Assembly: GCA_026119855.1 (NCBI GenBank)
Contig: JAOWBW010000222.1
Span: 1,426,001-1,490,000 of the forward strand
Direction of reading: 5' to 3'
Length of the DNA stretch: 64,000 nucleotides
Origin: Campanula takesimana
Taxonomy: Eukaryota > Streptophyta > Magnoliopsida > Asterales > Campanulaceae
Below are positions 11,032 through 21,642 of this stretch, one piece after another. The position numbers and the translations under genes were made by a program. Position 1 is the first letter of the stretch. Each line of letters opens with the position of its first letter. The notes under the pieces were generated by a model. That model saw only the letters and a program-made list of their open reading frames with translations, did not search any database and was not told the origin of the DNA.

Positions 11032-11652
11032 ATGTTGATTGTCTTGTTGATGGATTTCGTTGATATAATTAATCATTTTTCATTATGTAGTGTCTTATAC
11101 ATGTTTTGTATTCATTCTTGTTCTCGAAATTCCAACAGATTTAGTTATAGCTTCATCCGTGATTACTGCTATAAGTACCGTCCGATGCTTAATGGGACTA
11201 ATTTTAAAACTTGGAAAAATAAATTGATGATGATCTTAGGCTATATGGACATAAATCATGCATTAAGGGAGTCGTTTCCTCTTCCTCTCTCTAACGAAAG
11301 CACTCAAGAAGAGTGCTTAAATGAGGAGAAGTGGAAACGCTCCAATCGTGTGAGCCTAATGATCATGAATATAGTTGTCCCGGAGACCATTTTGACCGGT
11401 ATCTCCAAGAATATTGATGCTAAAATATTCCTTGATATGCTTGAGGAACGTTTGGCATCTACCTCCTCTCATGGGACAAAGAGAAAAGGGAAGGATGTTG
11501 CGGTTGCAAGAAATAAGAAGCGTAAGGGATCATCTAATGATCATGAAGAATGCTTCTTTTGCAAGGACCTCAATCACACGAAGTACGATTGCCCTAAGTA
11601 TCACGCTTGGCGTGCTAAGAAAGGTATGTCATTTGGTCTTTGTTTGTGGTAA
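11032..11652 (+). pseudogene. Copia-1 gag fragment with zinc knuckle
   Basis: From about 11146 the frame reads like a plant copia Gag: LNGTNFKTWKNKLMMILGYM near the N-terminus, then after an apparent internal deletion following LEERLAS a basic stretch and a CCHC knuckle (CFFCKDLNHTKYDC, about 11555-11596). A stop at 11650-11652 ends it. The usual middle of Gag is missing, so the product cannot be a full capsid protein. The codons before 11146 belong to the leader rather than to Gag. Confidence 0.75.
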
Positions 11653-14600
11653 AGGGTAATTTGGTTTCATTTCCTACATATACATAGTGGTTGAATATTG
11701 GAACGACAACTCACATAAAGGAAGTTTATGTAGGATTGCCTGAAATACCGAAGTCCTGGAGAAGATGAAGGATTCATCTATGGAAGCCAGGATCCGGTTG
11801 AAGTGCAAGGCATCGGGAATTTTTGTTATTGTTAAAGTACTTAGTAATATTTGTATAAATACTACATTTGTTGTACCGTCATTTAGACGGAATTTGATAT
11901 TTATCACACTATTGAACAAAGAAGGTTATTTTGTTCAATTTTATAAATGTGATTTTTATTTTTATTCCAATGTTGATGGTACTAGTACTTTGTCAAGTAG
12001 TCTTTATTCACTTGACTTTATTTACACAATAAATGAATCTCATAAATAATGAAACCAAAACTAGAAAGCAAAAGTTATCAAGTAAATTTTTAAGGCATAG
12101 GCGTTTGGGTCATATTTCCAAGAGGAAAATTGATAAGCTTATGTTAAAGGAAATCTTGAACAAACTTGATATTTTGGAAAATACTTTTGCATTAAATGCC
12201 TTAAAGGAAATTTACAAACATTAAAAGAATAGTATTCTCGAGAGTATCAAGTGTCTTTAAAACTAATACATATGAAAATTGTGGGCCATTCATTATTCCT
12301 TCGTGGAAAGGTCAACAATAGTTATTACGTTTCTAAATGACTACTCTCAATATAGATGCATTTATTACTTCATGCAAAGACTCAAGTTATGGACGTTTTC
12401 AAGTCTTATGAGGTCAAAGTTGGAAATCAACTTTGAAAGACTATTAAGAACATTAGGTCCAATCATGATAGAGTATATCATGGTTGGAATGATTGTTAAA
12501 GGGAACAACGTCTAGGTCCTTTTTACTCGCTATTTTGAAGAGTGTGGGATTGTCTCCATCTACATTAAGCCGGGTACGCCTAGCATGAATGATGTACACA
12601 AGAGACATGATAAAATCCTTAAGGAAATGGTAATAAGCATGTTTTGTGCTTCTTTTACCTCACTCATTATGGGCGATACATTAAAACCGCAGCCCTTATT
12701 CTCATTAAGCTACCTCTAAGCTACTAATAAAAACCCTTTATGATTTTGGGACGAATAAGGAACACGTCCTTAAATCATCTTCATTTATGGGGTTGTCTAA
12801 CATAAGGGTAGACCTTATAAGTCTACTAAGGGCAAGTTAGACATAAGATTGTTAGTAGTTATTCATGAGGTAAGCCGAGAGATCTAGGGGATATATAAAT
12901 TTTACAACCCAAAAATTTGAATATTTTGAAACGAGAAAAGCTAGGTTCTTTGAGGATGTTGAATTTAGTGGGAGATTAGGTGTAATATTTTGAATTTGGA
13001 ATAGAAGAGGCATCCATTTCTTCACCTCTTCCATAAGTTCCAATTGGATTTCAAATTTTGTACTTAATATTCAAGAAGAACATGCAATTCAAAATAAATA
13101 TGGGTTCCCTATAAATATTGAACAACATGAAAATGTTGATCATAAGAAGGAAATTCAACAACCTCAAAATTAGGAAGAACCAAGTGCCCTTAAAGAGATA
13201 CAATAGAGTAAGAAAGATTGCAATACCGGATAATTATGAGATGTATCTTACCGAGAAATAAAGGACACATAAGTTTAGTGGGAGATGAGCCATTCATCTA
13301 CCATAAAGTCATTAATGGTCCTAATTCTCATAAGTAGATTAATACCATATATAAAGAGTTGAAATATTTGAAAGATAACAACTTTTGGGATCTTTTACAT
13401 TACCTAAAGATGTGAAACCTATAAATGGGTCTCTAAGACCTAAAAGGATTCACAAAAGTAATGTTGAAAGATATAAAGACCCATCTAGTTGCTAAAGAAT
13501 TTTCAAATCATAAGAAATGCATTAATTATCAAGAAATAAACATTTCCCGATATCTTCTAAAAACTTTTTTAGAACCATTATGGCACTAGTAGCAATTTGT
13601 ATCTTAAGCTTCATCAAATGGATATTAAGAAGTTTTCTTAATGGAAACATTGGGGAAACTATCTATATGAAGAAATCTATTTATGAACTTAAGTAAAACT
13701 TCTCATTAATGGTATTTAAAGATTAATCAAGTTATTCTTTCATTTGGTTTTGAAATGAATCTTGATAAATATTGTATATACCATAAGTTCAGTGGGAGTA
13801 AAAATTATAATTTTGGTCTTATATGTGGGTAATATTTGCTTGCTAGTAATGTTTTAAACCTTAATAAGGAAACTAAGAAATTTCTTTGGAATGAGAATTC
13901 TTGGTGAGGCATCCTTTTGTATTAGGAATCCAAGTTCACTGTGAGTATTCATGGAGTATTTTGGGATTATCACAAAAGGCCTATATAGAAAAGGTATTAC
14001 AAAAGATATAGCATGCAAAACTATAAACCACTTGACACCCCTAATTTTAAAGGAGACATGCTTAGTCTCAAACAGTGTCTTAAAGTTAATTATGAATCCA
14101 AGTATATAGAAATATCCCTCCTTGGATCAGCAGTAAGAAAGCTTAATAAATGCGTAAGTCTTGCATTCAATGTTGGGATGCCTGGTCAATACCAAAGCAA
14201 TCCAGAAAGAACATTAAGTAGTAGCCAAAAGAATGATATAGTATTTACAAAACACAAAGATCTACATGCCTATTTTTAATCGGATAATCTTGAGATCATT
14301 TGGTATTCCGATATTTGTTAAAATTACATGGCTACATAAGTTTTAATGGACTGTGATTTGTCAAAACAAGTGTCGAAAGACCAATTAAGATATGACTATC
14401 AGGTAGCAGTTCCGTACTCTAACAAAAGGTTTATGGATTTAGACATTAAGTATCTTGTTATAAAGAAAAGAGTACAAAATGAACAAAGAAATACAACTTA
14501 TTAGAACACTCCATAATTTAACGGATCCATTTATGAAACGTTATCATCTTTAGTGTTTCACGAGCATGTTGCTCATATGGGTGTAACAATTTGATAACAT

Positions 14601-14941
14601 TTAATTTAGTGGGAGTTTTGTGTTGTACTTCATTAATTGTTCTATTATTTTGATCTCATTTGGTAAAGTTGGACTAGTTGGAGAATATGTTTATATATTC
14701 ATTAAGTTCCATGCTACACATCTATACTTTTGATCTATGTCGTTTAGTTGGATTGGTATATTTGATTATAGTGGGTTTAGTTGCGAATCAATTACAACGA
14801 CTGCCCCTTTAGTCCTATACTTATATATGGCTAATGGACGAGATTGTTATAGATGACAACAAAGTGCACATAAGGGTTGTCATTTATGTTATACTTATGA
14901 TTTAAAAGGAAGAACTTAGTTTTGCAACCCAACTGAGAGAT
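11653..14941 (+). pseudogene. Copia-1 pol remnants
   Basis: Three-frame reading finds eroded pieces in the expected order. A protease/GAG-pre-integrase segment is at 11765-12224 (including HRRLGHISKRK). Integrase traces are at about 12279-12600 (a FLNDYSQY-like catalytic neighbourhood and a PGTPSMN-like string near 12571). Reverse-transcriptase and RNase H traces follow to about 14530. Frequent stops and frameshifts make all of it non-coding. The phrase TTTAGTGGGAG recurs (about 12958, 13274, 14606), and the tract before the 3' LTR reads CAACTGAGAGAT, a decayed form of the CAAGTGGGAGAT tract of Copia-2. Confidence 0.7.
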
Positions 14942-16006
14942 TGTTAGAACATGGCTTGCAATACAAGTTATTTGGACTTCCATTAATAAAATCATGACTA
15001 TAATATTGATATAAAGTATAGTCAAACCTAGTCAATGTGTAGAATCCCTTAAATGTAATTTATCTATTTATGATGGGCAAAATGGTAAATTAACATTGCT
15101 TAAGAAGTGAATAGGTGTGGTCCCTAAATGAAATGTCACCAAGCCTACTATATAAAGGGACTTCCATCATCCCTTAAAGTCTGCTAGAATCTTTATTTTC
15201 CTCATTAATAATCATCTTCATTTGTTAGAAGTGAAAGAGAGAAATTGAAAGAGACATTCATCATTTAGAAGAACACATTCCTAACAATTGTTCTTCATCT
15301 TCTCCCTCAAGATCACATCATGGATTCAACAGGTAAATGATCTTGAACGCTTCCGCTTCATCTCCTTCCTCAATCTTTTACTAAGGCTCCGTTTGTTTGG
15401 CGGAAAACAACTTCCGGAAAACATTTTCCCCATTTTCCGGTGTTTGTTAAACACCGGAAAATGGGGAAAATGTTTTCCAAGGAAGTGGTTTTCCTCCATT
15501 CCTAAGGAAAACGTTTTCCTTACCTCCACCTAAGGAAAACGTTTTCCGGAAAATGCTAACACTTCAATTGTTGTTTTTAACTCCAATTTTTGTTTTACGA
15601 AAATTATTTTTTAAATATACCCAGTTAATTAAAAAATGTCTAAAAATATTTTATTTTTATGAATATTTTGTAATATGTTAAATTATTAACTTTAGTCCAT
15701 TATAATTACAAAACTACATTTCCATTTTACTTTATAATTGAAATTGGAGATAATGACTAATTTATTGATTATTTCTTTTAATATATACTCTAGGTGATCA
15801 AAATTAATGTATCTAAAAAGTTTTCCGGAAAGCATTTTCTTAAAATTCACCAAACAGTGGAAATTACATTTTCCGGAAAACATTTTCCAAGAAATCGTTT
15901 TCCGGAAAACATTTTCCAATAAATCGTTTTCCGGAAGTTATTTTCCGCGAAACAAACGGAGCCTAAATATGAGTGTGGCATTCAGGGATATAAAATTGTT
16001 CCAACA
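14942..16006 (+). repeat. Copia-1 3' LTR with nested MITE
   Basis: Begins TGTTAGAACA at 14942 and ends TTGTTCCAACA at 16006, followed by the target duplication CTCTG. It is collinear with the 5' LTR except for a 579-bp MITE and its TAA duplication. Its CCAACA end keeps the canonical form, whereas the 5' LTR has CAAACA. Confidence 0.9.
15385..15963. mobile_element. PIF/Harbinger-type MITE (579 bp) inside Copia-1 LTR
   Basis: Ends GGCTCCGTTTGTTT and AAACAAACGGAGCC are perfect inverted repeats, flanked by the 3-bp duplication TAA (15382-15384, 15964-15966), as expected of Harbinger/Tourist elements. The occupied site is known exactly because the 5' LTR is the empty version. Both subterminal regions contain repeated TTTTCCGGAAAA-like palindromes. 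The middle is AT-rich and non-coding; its short ORFs merely read through the repeats. Confidence 0.9.
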
Positions 16007-16011
16007 CTCTG

Positions 16012-17130
16012 TACAAGGGTTTCTATTAATAGAGATAATCATCTATCAGAATCTTGCAACAATCACATAATTAAACTATTGCCATAAATTCAAATATCAG
16101 AAAAACCCTAACGACGATTCAAAAATTGAGTATAAAAGTAAGAGTGTGGTAAGACAATAATTCAAAGAGAGATAAAACTGGACGGTAGGGCCGGCGCCGA
16201 AGATTGCAACGTCACCGTTGACGATTGCGAGAGCGAACAATGACGTAAACAATTAATTACTGTTGTATTCCAACTTACCAACCAAATTACTGGAGTCCAG
16301 ATCTCCTGTACCACTTTGTGTGCCCCTCCTTGTGCCACAAGTGATCCAACGGCTTGCAGTCATTAAGATTATCATTATGTTGATATTATCCAAGCATGTA
16401 AACGGTTGAGATTATAATGGCACAGGAAGGGGAACACAAAGTGGTACAGGAGATCTGTACTCAAATAACTGCCTCTCTTTTCCTTTTTAGATAGTATTAG
16501 GTCAATTAATTTTAGATAAAATTGCTATTTTGATCCCTCAACTTTTATTGGATAAGTGAATTTCGCTGTCCACCTCTAAAGTTTGAGTAAGTCTCATCGC
16601 CACCCTTAAAGATTTACTACCCCTCTTTATATAAACCACACGGTTACAACGCACCGGTAAATAAGTTTTACAAATCATCTTAAAAAATTTATTAAAACAA
16701 AATATAATTAAAAAAAATTATTTCAATAAAAATATATTATCGTGTAGACCAAATAGTATTACAAATACTTCATATGTGATTGGGGATATTTATAGGATAG
16801 TATATGATTTCGTTTCAATTTATTAATTTCCTCAAAGGAGCTTAACAGAGTAACTAAAATCACACACGCAAAAAAAACTACAACTCATAAAATTTTGGAC
16901 ATAAAATGATTTTGCAACAATTGATAGGATGATATTGTTTTTTAGGCCCCAATATTCGATAATTAAATATACAATAATTAACTGTCAACTCGGTTTATGG
17001 CCCAAATTTGTAAACTTATTTTCTTCCTATCATTGTTTAGCTTAATAATAATTATAGGAGGATAAATTAAAATAATGTTATTTAATCGCCCCATTAATAA
17101 AATGACAGTATACAATATTGAAATTACTTG
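16012..17130. other. Flank upstream of the Elongin A locus, no gene recognised
   Basis: The first 250 bp contain a GC-rich patch (GGGCCGGCGCCGAAG near 16188) and could include a promoter or 5'-UTR exon of the minus-strand Elongin A gene displaced by Copia-1; this is inference from position only. A MITE follows at 16293. The remainder is AT-rich with no ORF of interest. Confidence 0.35.
16293..16462. mobile_element. Foldback MITE (170 bp)
   Basis: The left arm GAGTCCAGATCTCCTGTACC continuing into ACTTTGTGT is the inverted complement, with few mismatches, of the right arm ending in ACAGGAGATCTGTACTC; matching extends about 45 bp. The interior is AT-rich. No clear target duplication was recognised, so the superfamily is not assigned. 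Confidence 0.7.
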
Positions 17131-17435
17131 CTCCTTCCGTACCAAAAAAAATGTTAATTTTGATTTCAAAAATATGTTATTACCTCTGTCCCTAAATGAT
17201 TGTCTAAATTTCATTTTAAGGGACATCTGAAAATGTCAACTTTTTGTACACTTTTGTGGCAAAGACTCATATATAATCTTGTACTCTCCTTTCCAACCAT
17301 TTAGTTTTGCACGTATAAAAAGACCGTTGAAAAAAAATTCAAAAAAAAAAAACATTTAGGGACAAAGTTATGATAAAAAAAGACACTCATTTTGGTACAA
17401 AGATTTTTTGAAAATGGACGCTCATTGACAGAGAG
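17131..17435. mobile_element. Decayed Stowaway-like MITE hosting a second one
   Basis: The outer ends CTCCTTCCGTACCAAAA and (complement) CTCTCTGTCAATGAG are weak Stowaway-like termini. Both are followed inward by related blocks such as GTACCAAAA and TTTCAAAAA. A better-preserved MITE lies inside at 17183-17367. The outer limits are approximate. Confidence 0.4.
17183..17367. mobile_element. Nested MITE (185 bp)
   Basis: Begins CCTCTGTCCCTAAATG and ends CATTTAGGGACAAAG, inverted repeats of about 16 bp, flanked by TTA on both sides (17180-17182, 17368-17370). It interrupts the older MITE around it. Confidence 0.7.
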
Positions 17436-17594
17436 TACTATAATTGTTTTTGTGAAGTTACATGGATTTTTTTGTGATGATAATGTTTTAGTAATATTCT
17501 TCTACTATTAATCAAATAATATGTCATATTATGTGCACTACAATTAATGGTACATATCATATTATATATTAAAGTTTAAACCTAATTAACGTGA

Positions 17595-17632
<38 letters not shown>

Positions 17633-17634
<2 letters not shown>

Positions 17635-18494
17635 GAGTTGCTAGGATAACCCCTTCAAGGGTATCCTAACAAGTGGCCCATTTTTTCCTGACCAAAATAC
17701 CCTCAGTTCATAGAAGACTACCAATTAAAACAACATGCCATTACTGTAATTTTAATTTCCAATTTATTGACCAGTCAACCAAACAACCATCAATACAATG
17801 CCCAAATTCCATGGAACCATTGCAGAACAATTTAGATATGAATTCTCGTTTTATACAGTTCCATAGATTTTGTAATTTTGTATTTAGCCATGGTAGGAAA
17901 ACTCAAGCTAGCTGCTGCTACTAGGCCCCCAGCTCAGTTCCTGAATGATTGAATCAACTATGATCTGGGTTTTCTTAATGCCTCCTATTGCTTGAAGATA
18001 GCAGCATCGACAGAGAATTTAAGTTGCTGGGTGTCTTTAAATGGTGGATCCAGATCATCTTTCTTTTAATTGCCAATTATCATCATCTTAAACTTTTCTT
18101 TCCTATCAGTCATACGGATTATCACATCCAGTAGAATTAAAAGACTGTGAATCACTTTCCGTCGATGCTTAGACTTAATTTCTTGCCGGACACACCCGTT
18201 TCTCCCTTCAATGTACAATGCTCCGCTTTCAAGCTCGAATATTCATTAATGGAGTTTTCATAGGGAGGGATCAAGAAGTTGGCGATGGTTGATGAAGGAG
18301 GCGGCCATGAAATTAGACGAAGCAAGTTCAACACTATTCTCGCTTGCAATTTAATCAACATTACTTTGAGTCCTAAATGATCATTAAGTCCTCTTAATCT
18401 ATTGGTGTTTCTCTCTAAAAGAAAGGGTATTTTGGTCAGGAAAAAAGAGGCCACTTGTTAGGATACCCTTGAAGGGGGTATCCTAGCAACTCCC
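17633..18494. mobile_element. TIR element inserted in a (TA)n microsatellite
   Basis: The first about 70 bp (GGGAGTTGCTAGGATA onward) and the last about 68 bp are inverted copies with few differences. Each includes an inner near-palindrome around CCCTTCAAGGG and GGATAC. (AT)n tracts at 17599-17632 and 18495-18521 touch both ends. The 720-bp interior has no convincing gene; the ORF at 18152-18454 has no motif. The arrangement recalls Micron, a microsatellite-targeting element described in rice, but any homology is untested. Confidence 0.8.
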
Positions 18495-18645
18495 ATATAT
18501 ATATATATATATATATATATAATGGGTGAAGTAAGATGAGCCCCTTTCTATAGAATTATTTTTCAAATAATAGGTTTTTAAAAGTATATATACCAAAACA
18601 ACAACCCTAAAAACATATATACCAAACTAACACTCTTCTATAAAA

Positions 18646-19145
18646 CCGGAAGTGGGAGTTCCGGTTTTAGTGTTGAATCCGGAAGTCCCACTTCCGGAAT
18701 TGACCTTTTGTTTTTTTGCGAAATCTGACTTTTTTTTTTGTTGAATCCGGAACTGTTAGTTCCGGTTTTGTTTTTTTTTATTGAAAAAAAAAAATTAAAA
18801 CCCCACCCACCCACCGAAAGTTGTTTGGCATTTACCTTAAATCCGGAACTGCCACTTCCGGTTTTGTATTTTTTTTTTCTTTTCGAAATCTGGATTTTTA
18901 AATTCTTTAAAAACCCGACCCACCCACCTTCAGTGCAATAAAAGAGAAAGGGAGAAGGCATTGGGGAAAAAAAAGAAAGAAAAGAAGAAATCAAGAAAAG
19001 GAAAGAGAAAGAAGAAGAGGAGAAAGAAGAAAGAGGAAAATCTTCCTAAAAAATTGTAAGTTTATTTTTAATTATTTTTATATTTTTTATTTTTTTTTGA
19101 AAGGTATATTTTGTAATTTTAAAACCGGAAGTCCGAATTCCAGAT
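18646..19145 (+). repeat. CCGGAA hairpin repeats upstream of the PMD gene
   Basis: Five sites contain an 8-bp arm, a short loop and the complementary arm, for example CCGGAAGTGGGAGTTCCGG at 18646-18664. Others are at 18679-18697, 18747-18765, 18843-18861 and, decayed, at about 19125-19143. The arms vary together (AAGT or AACT), as in repeated hairpins. They lie 1-1.5 kb upstream of the PMD start codon. Overlapping ORFs here are low-complexity Phe/Lys/Pro-rich shadows. Confidence 0.75.
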
Positions 19146-19203
19146 TTTTCAATTCTAATTTGATAATTATTTTTTTAAGTAAAATAAAACCAAATTTTCT
19201 TTA

Positions 19204-20100
19204 TCACCAAAATCTTGATTTTTTCATGCTTTTGAAGGCTGTTTTTGACATACTTAGACAAGGATATGACGAAAAGTGTTAAAACAAATTTTGTTGTACT
19301 ATGTATAATCTTTCTATAGGATGCTTATTTGGTTAATTTGGACTTAAATTGAATGAGTTATGGTTGGTCAAAGTTGAGTATTTAATCAAAATCCTGATTT
19401 GTTCATAATTTTGAAAGCTGTTTTTGACATACTTAGACTAGGATTTGACGAAATATGTTAAAACGAATTTTGTTATACTCTGTATATTATTTCTATAGGC
19501 TATTTATTTGGTTAATTTCGACTTAAATTGAATGAGTTATGGTTGATCAAAGTTGAGTATTTAATCAAAATCTTGATTTTTTCTTGTTTTTGAAGGATGT
19601 TTTTGACATACTTAGACTAGGATTTGATGAAACATGTTAAAAAAAAAATTTGGTTTTACTCTGTATGATCTTTTTATAGGCTGTTTATTTGGTTAATTTG
19701 GACTTAAATTGAATGAGTTATGGTTGGCCAAAGTTGAGTATTTAATCAAAATCTTGATTTTTTTTATGATTTTGAAGGCTATTTTTGACATAATTAGACA
19801 AGGATTTGACAAAAATTTTTTTGTTGTACTTTGTATGATCTTTCTATAGGCTGTTTATTTGGTTAATTTGGACTTAAATTGAATGAGTTATAGTTGGTCA
19901 AAGTTGAGTATTTAATCAAAATCTTGATTTTTTTTTTTGATTTTGAAGGATGTTATTGACATAATTAGAATAGGATTTGATGGCAAGTGTTAAAACAAAT
20001 TTTGTTGTACTCTGTATGATCTTTCTATAGGGTATTTATTTGGTTAATTTGGACTTAAATTGAATGAGTTATGGTTGGTCAAATTTGAGTATTTAATCAA
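19204..20100 (+). repeat. Tandem array of about 180-bp units (five copies)
   Basis: The phrase ATCAAAATCTTGATTTT recurs at 19204, 19385, 19564, 19745, 19915 and 20096, giving periods of 181, 179, 181, 170 and 181 bp. Each unit contains TTGGTTAATTTGGACTTAAA and a GACATACTTAGACTAGG-like block. The array ends 40 bp before the PMD gene's ATG and a TTTTAG splice-acceptor-like site abuts that ATG, so the array may lie in a 5'-UTR intron. Confidence 0.85.
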
Positions 20101-20137
20101 AATCTTGTTTAACTTGGTCCTAAATTCTTTGTTTTAG

Positions 20138-21288
20138 ATGAATCAATACGCAGCGCAGTCTTTTGCTGATCCAGGGCCGACAGATACATCGGTATTGACT
20201 TCACAGGATTCACATCGATCACAATTCATATGGGATGGTCAAGATGTTGAGCGATTAAGAATTAGACCTTCAACTAGGCTTTCAAATATATTGGATTGGA
20301 GGATAGAGCAGAAGTTAAATGATACAGGATTTTATGGGATTCACAAATTGGGTCATTTCCAAATTGATTGGCATTTGATAGAGGTGTTGGTTGAGAGATG
20401 GCATCTGGAGACGCACACATTTCATTTACCCGTTGGAGAGATGACAATCACTTTGTAGGATATTGGTATGCTAACTAGACTTCCTATAGACGAACATGCA
20501 GTCATTAGTTCTAAAACTTATAAGTCTAAGGATGAGTGGATTGCGTTATGCGAAACTTTACTTGGTATTACACCATCTCCCACAGACATGAAATCCAATT
20601 CCTTGTCTGTTGCAAGGATTCTACAAGCCTTCCCTCACTTTGATACACTTCTCGCACGCGCTGAAGGGTTGTTGGTTGAGAGGTACGCCCGAGCATATAT
20701 TTTTCTATGCTTAGGAGTCTTATGTCGGATTCAAGTGACAACCAAGTGAATTTAATTTACCTTCCACTGCTGATGAACATGGAAGAGATTAGAGATTATA
20801 GTTGGGGCAGTGCAGTATTGGCATTTCTATATAGGGGGTTGTGTGTAGCTACGAAACCCAAGTCAAAAAATTATGCTGGTTTCTTGACGATTATCTAGGT
20901 ATGTCAATAATATTTAATTACATGATAGTAGTGGATTAAACATGTTGTTTATGTGACGTGAATATTTTTCCTTATAGCTCTGGGCATGGGAGAGGATGTC
21001 TTGCACACGACCTATGAGACTGCAATTAGACATACTCCAGCAAGATGGATCATTGCCATTTGGTTGCAGGTATACTTAAATTGATTTATTTTTTTATGAT
21101 TTGTTTAATATATTTTCAGTTTTTTAATCACTATTTTTATGTCAATTACTATATATGTAGGTGGCGGAGTGCGCTGTCCCGTACACATATTACCTCCCAC
21201 AACCTCAATGGATACCGAGACCAGCTGCAGCTTTTGACCGTGGATCAGGTTGTTTGGCAGGCATATTTAGGTTTTGCCAATCCATAGT
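20138..21288 (+). pseudogene. Plant mobile domain (PMD) gene, disrupted
   Basis: The translated exons match the plant mobile domain of the MAIN/MAIL1 and transposon-encoded family. Exon 1 is about 20138-20900 (motifs GFYGIHKLGHFQIDWHLIE, ERWHLETHTFHLPVGEM, DYSWGSAVLAFLYRGLC), exon 2 about 20979-21070 (LWAWERMSC), and exon 3 starts at about 21162 (WRSALSRTHITSH, YRDQL, VWQAYLG). GT-AG introns lie between them. An in-frame TAG at 20456-20458 and a one-base frameshift near 20710-20720 break exon 1. Homology stops at about 21270, where sequence from an opposing MULE transposase begins, so the C-terminus is lost. PMD proteins of the MAIN type act in the nucleus in silencing and genome stability; transposon copies have unknown roles. 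The start ATG follows a TTTTAG acceptor-like site. Confidence 0.8.
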
Positions 21289-21642
21289 ATTTCTTAATCT
21301 CCTTGACTTGGGTCTCCCTTGCTTCTTATCGTGTCGAAGCTCCTCGTTCGGTTAAAAAATGGGGACAAAACCGTCCACGTTCTAATAGGTCTCGTCATGG
21401 ATCGGTTGAAAAGTGCCCCTCCATGTCTTGTGATAAAAGTCAAGGTTGTAAAACTATGAGATGTAGCCCACACTATCGATGTTTTGCGCTTTGAAACACG
21501 CAATAGCATGCAAACATGGGTAATGAAATTGGACCCATTTTCCACAAGTGCATTTTTGTTAACCCAATTTCACAACTTGAACGTGTCCACCTCTGTCACC
21601 CCGATGTTTCGTTGTCACTTCAAAAATACCCACTAACGTAGT
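21283..21642 (-). pseudogene. Mutator-like (MURA) transposase C-terminus with SWIM zinc finger
   Basis: The minus strand reads the SWIM motif CTCGKWVQFHYPCLHAIACF (Cys-x-Cys...Cys-x-His) near 21480-21550. It is followed by FYNLDFYHKTW, FQPIHDETY and a basic GRPKSRRLRNTMDW tail typical of MULE transposase C-termini. Several stops interrupt it, including one at 21382-21384. The N-terminal DDE part is absent because Copia-2 starts at 21643. The tail ends exactly against the PMD gene, so the two genes converge. SWIM fingers are thought to help transposase bind DNA. Confidence 0.75.

Larger units (their letters stand above)
9420..16006 (+). mobile_element. Copia-1: Ty1/copia retrotransposon with decayed coding region
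   Basis: Two LTRs (9420-9902 and 14942-16006) bound an internal region with a TGGTATCAGAGC primer site, a gag fragment, degenerate pol and a polypurine-like tract before the 3' LTR. The 5-bp target duplication CTCTG is at 9415-9419 and 16007-16011. After subtracting the nested MITE and its TAA duplication, the 3' LTR is 483 bp, exactly the length of the 5' LTR. The LTRs differ at roughly ten positions (about 98% identical by eye), yet pol is full of stops and frameshifts. It lies upstream of the Elongin A coding start. Confidence 0.9.
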
